A stretch of 64,000 bases of DNA from Candidatus Promineofilum glycogenicum (GTDB taxonomy: Bacteria; Chloroflexota; Anaerolineae; Promineifilales; Promineifilaceae). Shown here piece after piece: positions 55,105-61,900 of the stretch. The position numbers were made by a program, and so were the translations under genes. Location: positions 434,001 to 498,000 of the forward strand of contig JADJHJ010000001.1 in NCBI GenBank assembly GCA_016707605.1, given 5' to 3'. How positions within the stretch are numbered: the stretch's first letter is position 1; each line of letters begins with the position of its first letter. Below the pieces are notes generated by a model. It had not been told where the DNA came from. It worked only from the letters and a program-made list of their open reading frames with translations, and searched no databases.

Positions 55105-56205
55105 ATGGCACAACTAACTGCACCCGCGCGCCCGGTCGCCACCGGGCAGTTCGATGGCCGGGCCGGTCTGCCGGCCCAAATCGCGCTCATCACCCGGCGC
55201 AACCTGACGGTCATCTTCCGCACGCCACAGGCGCTGCTGCCGCCGCTGGTCATCAGCATCTTCTTTCTGGTCATCTACGAGTCCACGCTGGGCGAGGCGG
55301 CCGGCTTTCTGCCGGGGCTGAGCGGCAACAGCTACCTGGGCTTCATCCTGCCCCTGTCGCTGGTCAGCTCGGCCCTGTCGGGCAGCAGCCTGGCGGCGCA
55401 AAACCTGGTGCGCGACATCGAGAACGGCTACTTCGACAAGCTGCTGCTGACGCCGGTCAGCCGCGCGGCGCTGCTGCTCGGCCCCATCCTGGCCGGCGGC
55501 TTCATCCTCGGCTTACAGGCCGTCGTCGTCATCGGCGTGGCCCTGCTGATGGGGCTGGAGTCGGCCACGGGCGCGGCCGGGCTGCTGGCGGTCATCGGGC
55601 TGGCCATCCTGCTGGGCAGCGGCTTCGCCGGGTTCACCGTGTCGGCCGCCCTGGGCAGCGGCAACGCGGCCGTGACCAACGCGGCCAGCTTCCTCTTCTT
55701 CCCGCTGACCTTCCTGACGGCCAGCTTCGTGCCGCTGGAGCTGCTGAGCGGCTGGCTGAAGGCGGCGGCGCGGGTCAATCCCATCACCTACGTACTGGAG
55801 GCGATGCGCTCGCTGCTGAACACCGGTTGGGACGCGACGCTGTTGTGGCAGGGGGTGGCGGCGTGCCTAATCCTGGCGGTGGCGATGTATGCGCTGGCCG
55901 TCTTGGCCCTGCGCGCCCGCACCGCCGTCGCAGGTGCGCGGGGCGCGGGCGTCGCACTTTCCGCAGTGCGTCGCACCTTCTTTCCCCTCCCGGTGCGTCG
56001 CACCTTCTCCCCCAAGGGCAACCCCAGGGGGCGCCCCCCCGGGCCGCCCTCCCCGCCCACATCAAGAAGGTGCAACCCACTCCAAAGGAGCTTCCTGGTG
56101 CGTCCACAGATTCAGGTGAAAGCGCGCGGTGCGCTGGGGCAGGTCCACGCTCTCGACCGCCAGTTGCACGACGCTATTGAGCGGCCGGTTGCGGCGGCCG
56201 TATAG
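55105..56205 (+). CDS. ABC-2 type transporter permease (DrrB-like) with probable read-through C-terminal tail
   Basis: 366 aa as read here. Residues 1-275 are a normal ABC-2 permease: ALITRRNLTVIFRTPQALLPP, then six hydrophobic helices, with ENGYFDKLLLTPVSR between. From about residue 280 the frame passes through repeat F (VRRTFFPLPVRRTFSPKGNPRG) and then reads antisense to the 3' end of the RNB gene until a stop at 56205. About 85 terminal residues therefore look non-native, and the repeat probably removed the original stop codon. Forms the exporter with the ATPase encoded upstream. The 144-nt overlap with the convergent RNB gene is unusual. Confidence 0.88.
   Translation: MAQLTAPARPVATGQFDGRAGLPAQIALITRRNLTVIFRTPQALLPPLVISIFFLVIYESTLGEAAGFLPGLSGNSYLGFILPLSLVSSALSGSSLAAQNLVRDIENGYFDKLLLTPVSRAALLLGPILAGGFILGLQAVVVIGVALLMGLESATGAAGLLAVIGLAILLGSGFAGFTVSAALGSGNAAVTNAASFLFFPLTFLTASFVPLELLSGWLKAAARVNPITYVLEAMRSLLNTGWDATLLWQGVAACLILAVAMYALAVLALRARTAVAGARGAGVALSAVRRTFFPLPVRRTFSPKGNPRGRPPGPPSPPTSRRCNPLQRSFLVRPQIQVKARGALGQVHALDRQLHDAIERPVAAAV
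55950..56103. repeat. Repeat family F, copy 2
   Basis: GTCGCACTTTCCGCAGTGCG, GTGCGTCGCACCTTCT twice and an inverted partner AGAAGGTGCAACCCACTCC, as in copy 1 at 38030-38148. It supplies the stop codon of the RNB gene on one side and is read through by the permease on the other. Confidence 0.88.
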
Positions 56206-57921
56206 CTCCGTCTCCCAGGCCAGGGCGGGGATGAGCACCAGGTCGCGGCCGGGCTTGTTCTCGATGACCACGCCCTCGCCCGTCCACTCGGGGTTTTGCA
56301 GCAGGTAGACCATCGTCCAGTGGGCGTTGGACAGCCGCTCGGCCGTTCGCACCGCGCCGCTGACGGCGTCGGCCGTGCCCAGCCGCAAGGTCAGCTCGTT
56401 GGCGTCCAGCAGGGGCGCGCCGGCCAGGTGGGCGCGGAGTTGTTGGTGAACCAGCAGGTCGCCGTAGCGGCGCAGGGGGCTGGTGGCCTGAACGTAGGCG
56501 GCCAGACCGAGGCCGGTGTGGGGGCCGGGGGCGGGGCGCTGCTGGGCGCGCTGCATCGCCCGGCGCTGGGCGAACATGGCCGCCGGGCCGTCGAGGGGCG
56601 TGATGCGCTCCAGCGGCTCGTCCTGGCGGCTGTAGGGCAGGGGCAGGGCCTGGGCCTGGGCGTAGCGGGCGATGGCTTCGCCGGCCAGCAGCATCGCCTC
56701 GCGCACCAGGGCGCGGCTGCGCAACGACGGCAGCGGCGTCACGCGCACCGCGCCGTCGTCGCCCACGCGCACCTTCACCTCCGGCAAGTCGATCTCCACC
56801 GCGCCGTTGGCCACCCGGCGGGCGTGGTTGCGCTCGGCCAGGGCCAGCAGGTCGCGGTAGGGGGCGTCGTCGAGTTGGGTTTCGGCCGCCTCGTAGGTCG
56901 CGCGGGTGACGCGGACGCGGCTGGGGACGATCTCCAGCAGGTCCGGCCCGTCGTCGCCCACGGCCAGAGCCAGCGACAGGGCCGGCGACACCTCAGCCAG
57001 CCCCAGGGCCAGCCGGTCGGTCAATTCGTCGGGCAACATGCGCACCGTGCCTTCGGGCAGGTAGAGGTTGGCGGCGCGGGCGCGGGCCTCCACGTCGGCG
57101 GCCGAGTCGGGCGGCACGAGGGCGGCCACGTCGGCCACGTGCACCCACAGCACGCCGCCGTCGAGGCTGAGGGCGTCGTCGGGGTCGCTGCTGCCGGCGT
57201 CGTCGATGGCCAGGGCGACCAGGTGGGTCAGGTCGCGGCGCGGCTCGTCGGGCAGCGGCGGGATGGGGAAGGCGGGCTGGCCGGTGGGCAGGCCCAGGCG
57301 GGCGGGGTAGGGGTTGTCGGCCGGCGTCCAGTGGCCGACGGCCAGCAGCAGGGCGTGGGCCGCCTCGCGCGTCTGCGGCCGGTCGAGGCGGCGCAGGGTG
57401 CGGCTGCTGTCGCCGCGCTCCAGGGCCAGGGCGACGACATCGGCCAGGTAGGGGGCGTCGGCGGGGTCTGTCTGCCCGGCGGCGACGCGGGCGGCGAAGG
57501 CGGCCCAGGCGCGCTCCTCGGCCGCTTTGGCTTCGCGGGCGGCCAGCGTCTCGGCCACTTTGCTGGCGGGGTGGACGGTGATGGCGTCGGGCGGGCCGCC
57601 GAAGTAGACGCCATCGACCACCAGTTGCCAGGCGGCCCAGGCCGTGGCCGGGGTGTAGTCGCCGTAGGCCAGTTCGGCCAGCTCGGGCAGGGTGGTGTGG
57701 CCGCTGTCCAGTAGCTCCCAGGCCGTCACCGGGTCGCCGGGCGGGGCGGCCGGAGGGCGGGCAGCGCTCACGGGGCCGGGGTGGAGCGGGGCCACGTCCT
57801 TGGGGCGCACGCTGTGGCGCTGGCCGTCGGGCGTTTCGATGGTCAGCTTGCGCTCGTCGGCGGCGCGCACCACCGCCGGCTGGGTCTTATAGAGCACCAG
57901 GCTGCCCGGCCGGGGGGTCAT
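56062..57921 (-). CDS. RNB-domain (RNase II/R-type) exoribonuclease
   Basis: 619 aa. The first 70 residues are a small beta domain and the next 170 are helical. The RNB catalytic domain (about 240-560) has IDDAGSSDPDDALSL (the Asp cluster that binds Mg), HVADVAALVPP and the C-terminal YVQATSPLRRYGDLLVHQQLRAHL. There is a short S1-like end. It degrades RNA 3' to 5'; the compact form resembles RNase II-like proteins of cyanobacteria and plastids more than RNase R. The start at 57921 overlaps the SDR stop codon by 4 nt. The terminal LEWVAPS and stop come from repeat F. Confidence 0.9.
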   Translation of the reverse strand: MTPRPGSLVLYKTQPAVVRAADERKLTIETPDGQRHSVRPKDVAPLHPGPVSAARPPAAPPGDPVTAWELLDSGHTTLPELAELAYGDYTPATAWAAWQLVVDGVYFGGPPDAITVHPASKVAETLAAREAKAAEERAWAAFAARVAAGQTDPADAPYLADVVALALERGDSSRTLRRLDRPQTREAAHALLLAVGHWTPADNPYPARLGLPTGQPAFPIPPLPDEPRRDLTHLVALAIDDAGSSDPDDALSLDGGVLWVHVADVAALVPPDSAADVEARARAANLYLPEGTVRMLPDELTDRLALGLAEVSPALSLALAVGDDGPDLLEIVPSRVRVTRATYEAAETQLDDAPYRDLLALAERNHARRVANGAVEIDLPEVKVRVGDDGAVRVTPLPSLRSRALVREAMLLAGEAIARYAQAQALPLPYSRQDEPLERITPLDGPAAMFAQRRAMQRAQQRPAPGPHTGLGLAAYVQATSPLRRYGDLLVHQQLRAHLAGAPLLDANELTLRLGTADAVSGAVRTAERLSNAHWTMVYLLQNPEWTGEGVVIENKPGRDLVLIPALAWETELYGRRNRPLNSVVQLAVESVDLPQRTARFHLNLWTHQEAPLEWVAPS

Positions 57922-58736
57922 CCGCCGCGCCCTTTGAAGTCGTCCATGGTGTTGTTGATGCCGAAGAAGGACACCACCCAATCGAACAGGCCGGTGGGCA
58001 GCAGGCGGGTGGGGTAGAGGGCCAGGACGAAGGGGGGCAGGATGAGCCGGGCGTGATCCTTCTCGATGGCCCCGACGATGCGGCGGGCCACGTCGTCGGG
58101 TTCCATGATGGGCAGCAGGAAGGGGAAGCGCGTTTTGACGCCGCGGAACATGCCGGTGTTGATGTAGTAGGGGCAGACGACGGTGGTATGGATGCGGCGA
58201 TGGCCCAGGCGCTTCAACTCGGCCCGCAGCGACTCGTCGAAGCCGACGGCGGCGAACTTGCTGGCGCTGTAGTCGGTCATGCGCGGCACGCCGATGAGGC
58301 CGCCGGCCGAGGCGATGGTGACGATGTGGCCGTGGCCGCGGGCGATCATGCCCGGCAGGAAGCAGCGCGTGGTGCGGAAGAGGGCCAGGGTGTTGATGTC
58401 GAAGGTGCGGCGGATGGCCTCGTCGGTCAACTCCAGCAGCGGCTTGCCGGAGACGATGCCGGCGTTGTTGATGAGCACGTCCACGCCGCCGTGGTCGGCC
58501 AGGACGCGGCGGGCGTTGTCGGCGATGTCGTCGGGGTCGCTCAGGTCGCACTGGTGGTAGGTGGCGGCGCGGTGGCCCCAGCGTTCCAGTTGTTCGCTCA
58601 GCGCCTCCAGGCCGGGGCGGTCGATGTCCCACAGGATGAGGTTGCCGCCGCGGGCGGCGATCTGGTGGGCCATCAGGCGGCCGATGCCGCCGGCGCTGCC
58701 GGTGATGAGAACGTTCTTGCCTGCTAGGGTGGTCAT
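57918..58736 (-). CDS. Short-chain dehydrogenase/reductase (retinol/17-beta-HSD11-like)
   Basis: 272 aa. Classical SDR: GSAGGIGRLMA dinucleotide motif, NNAGIVSG, ASAGGLIG with an Ala-Ser pair, and YSASKFAAVGFDESL (Tyr, Lys). The C-terminal segment LPPFVLALYPTRLLPTGLFDWVVSFFGINNTMDDFKG is typical of the membrane-associated SDR16C/HSD17B11 group, which acts on hydrophobic alcohols or ketones. TACAAT on the minus strand (58779-58774) is a plausible -10 box about 38 bases before the start. Coupled to the RNB gene by ATGA overlap. Confidence 0.92.
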   Translation of the reverse strand: MTTLAGKNVLITGSAGGIGRLMAHQIAARGGNLILWDIDRPGLEALSEQLERWGHRAATYHQCDLSDPDDIADNARRVLADHGGVDVLINNAGIVSGKPLLELTDEAIRRTFDINTLALFRTTRCFLPGMIARGHGHIVTIASAGGLIGVPRMTDYSASKFAAVGFDESLRAELKRLGHRRIHTTVVCPYYINTGMFRGVKTRFPFLLPIMEPDDVARRIVGAIEKDHARLILPPFVLALYPTRLLPTGLFDWVVSFFGINNTMDDFKGRGG

Positions 58737-58795
58737 GGGCGTCTGCCTCGCGCGGGTGTTTGGGTTGAGGGGGATTGTAGCCTGGTGCAAGGGGA

Positions 58796-58910
58796 GGGGC
58801 TAGGGACTAGGGGCCAGGTTCCAGGGGCCAGGGGCCAGGGAAGGGCGCTCTGCCCCTGGAACCTGGCCCCTGGCCCCTGGAACCTCTCTTCCTTAACCCC
58901 TAATCCCTAA
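58796..58910. repeat. Palindromic repeat family C, copy 6
   Basis: GGGGCTAGGGACTAGGGGCC and AGGTTCCAGGGGCCA words with a degraded core GGGAAGGGCGCTCTGCCCC, then complement and a second set of CCTAATCCCTAA words. Mixed arms. Ends at the stop of the lamin-tail protein. Confidence 0.88.
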
Positions 58911-61900
58911 TAACGGGCACGTAGACGGCCCGCGCCCGCACGACGACGACGGCCACGGCGCGGCTGGTGGCCGGGCCGTGGGCGGCGGTCAGGCTGACGG
59001 TGTAGACGCCGGGGGCGGCGTAGCGGTGCGTGGGCTGGGCGGCCGTCGCTGCGGTTCCGTCGCCGAACTGCCAGTGGTAGGCCAGGGGGGCCGGGCCGGT
59101 GCTGGTGTTGAGGAAGTGGACAGGCTGATCGACCCACACCGGGCTATTGGTGGTGAAGGCGGCCATGACGGGGGGCGGGGCGAGGGCGGTGGCGAATGAC
59201 CAGGGGAAGTCCGTCGTCGGGCTGTCGGGTGGATCGTCGCTGTCGCGGTCGGTGACGGCGATGGCATGGACGGTGGCCAGGCAGGTCTGGCCGGCGGGCA
59301 GGGGAGCGGCGGGCACAGCCGTGGCCGTCAGGTCGCCGGGCAGGGTGGTGAGCGGCTGGGCGATGCCGCCACAGTCCAGGGTCAGCCAGCCGTCGCTGAG
59401 AGTCACCGGTTCGGTGAAGGTAATGGTCAGAGTGGCGGTGAGGGGCACGTTGGCGGCGTCGGGTGCGGGCTGGACGGCGGCCACGGCCGGCGGCGCGTCC
59501 AACGGGCAGGGGTTGGGCTGGCCGGGAGTGGGCGGGGCGGCGCGGAAGCCGGCCGTGCGCCGTGGGCCGCCCTGGCCGTTGGGGCAGCGTTGCAGGGCGT
59601 GGGCCGGAGCGTCGCCGCCGGCGGCTTCGTCCAGTTGGGGCTGTCCCGTTTCCAGCAGGGCCAGCAGGCCGCCGTCCGGCGCATCGGTTGGGCCGTAAAC
59701 GACAGCATCGCGCAGGCCGGTGGTCGTCAGCGGCGCGCCGTTGGGGAAGTCGGCGGCGCGACCGGCGTAGAGGGCCACGGCATCGGGGCCGTTTTGCAGC
59801 GTGGCTTTGGCCAGGGGGAGATCGACGCCGGGCAAAGCCGCGCTGCCCAGGACAAGGTAGCCGTCGGCGTCGGTGTGTTGCCCCAGTAGATCGATGGCGG
59901 CATAGGCGACGTCGCTCTGCCCATTCCATAGCACCACGACCAGCCCGCTGAGGTCGACGTGGCCGCGCCCGCCATCGTATAGCTCGATGAATTCGGCCGT
60001 GTCCTGGCCGGGGGTGTCGCTGTCGAGTTCATTGATCAGGATGCCGGTCGGAGCGGCGGCAGCCACGGTAAAGCTCCAGGTGAAGTCGGCTGCCGGAGTG
60101 TCGGGTGGATCGTCGCTGTCGGCGTCGTGGATGGCGGCGGCGCGAATGGTTACGGTGCAACGTTCGCCGGGGGCAAAGGGGGCAACGGGGGTCAAAGTAA
60201 AGGTCGTTGGCCCGCCGCTCGTTGTCGCGCTGCGGTCGCCGCTGAGCGTGCAGGCGAGGGTAAACCAACCGCTATTCACGGTGACGGCTTCGCTGAAAGA
60301 GACGGTGAGTGTTATCTCCGCGGGGGCTTCGGCGGCGTCGGGCGGGGTGACGGATGAGACGATGGGCGCATCGTCGGCCAGGCAGTTGTTCGGCGCGCCG
60401 GGCGTGGGCGCGTTCGGTCGATAGGCGGCCGTGCGCCGCCCGCCGCCCGCACCGTCGGGGCAGCGCTGGCTGGAGTCCAGATCGGCCGCGCCGCGCCCGG
60501 CCTCGTCCACTTGTGATTCGCCGGCGACCAGTAGGGCCAACAGACCGGCATCGGTCGGGTCGGCCGTGCCATAGACGATTGCGTCGCGCAGGCCGGTCGT
60601 CGTCAACGGCGCACCGCTAGGGAAGTCGGCGGCATCGCCTTCGTAGAGGGCTACCGCGTCGGCCCCATTTTGCAGCACGGCCGCCGGCAGCGCGATCGCG
60701 CCCGCCAGGTCGGCGCTGCCGATGAGCGCGAAGCCGTCGGCGTCGGTGCGCGCGCCGTCCAGGTCGATGCTGGTGTAGGCGTGGTCACCCTGGCCGTTAA
60801 ACAGAACGAGCGCCAGGCCGGAGAGGTCAGTGTGGCCCGCGCCGCCGTCGTAGAGTTCAATGAACTCGGCTCTGTCATTGCCCGGCGTGTCGGCGTCCAG
60901 TTCGTTAATGAGCACGAAGCCGGCCACCGGCGCAGCCGTCGTGAAACTCCACGTATAGTCGCCCGCCGGCGCGTCGGGTGGGTCGAAGCTGTCGGCGTCG
61001 TGGATAAGGGCGGCGATGATCGTTGCCTGACAGGTCGCATTATGGGGCAGCGGCACAACCGGCGCAGCCCGATAGCCGCTGGGGCCATCGGCGGTGATAT
61101 CCAGAGCGTACTCGTCGCTCGCGCACGTCAGGCGCAACCAGCCGGCCGCGGGCGACACCGGCTCGCTGAAGCTCACCATGAGCGTCGGATTGGCCGCGAT
61201 CCGCGTCGCGCCATCAGCCGGGGTGACGCCCGTTACAGCCGGCGCTGTATCTTCGGTGCAGTTACTAGGCGCGCCGGGGGTCGGGGTATTGGCGCGAAAG
61301 GCGGCCGTACGACGCTGGCCACCGGCGCCGTTGGGACAGCGCTGTAGGGCGTGGCGGTCGGCCGCGCCGCGGGCGGCTTCATCGGCCGCGGTTTGCCCCT
61401 GGAGCAACAGCGGTAACAGCCCGGCCGCGCCGCCGGCATCGCCGTAGACGACAGCATCGATCAGGCCGGCTGTGTGCAGCGGCGTGTCGGTTGGAAACTG
61501 TTCAACGTCACCAACGTAAAGGGCGACTGCATCCGGGCCGTTCTGCAAGCGGCTGTTAGGGAAGATCAGGTCAGGGGTGACGGCGGCATTTCCGGTGAGC
61601 CAGTAGCCGGCAGCATTGGTGTGCTGGCCGTCGAGGTCAAGAGCGTAGTATACAGAATTCGCATAGCCATTATAGAAAACGAGAACGAGGCCATCGAGGC
61701 GGGTCGAACCGATGCCGCCGTCATAAAGCTCTATGAACTCGGCTGTGTCGCTGCCCGGCGTGTCGGCGTCAAGTTCGTTGATCAGCACGAAGCCGGCTAC
61801 CGGCGCGGCCGTCGTAAAAGTCCAGGTGTGATCGCCCGCCGGCGCGTCCGGTGGGTCGTCTCTGTCGGCGTCGTGGACGAGGGCGGCGGCGATTGTCGCC

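Noticed and set aside
57922..58632. N-terminal extension of the RNB protein up to 58632
   Set aside because: It reads out of frame through the SDR gene and gives Arg/Pro-rich nonsense; the start at 57921 overlapping the SDR stop is far better.
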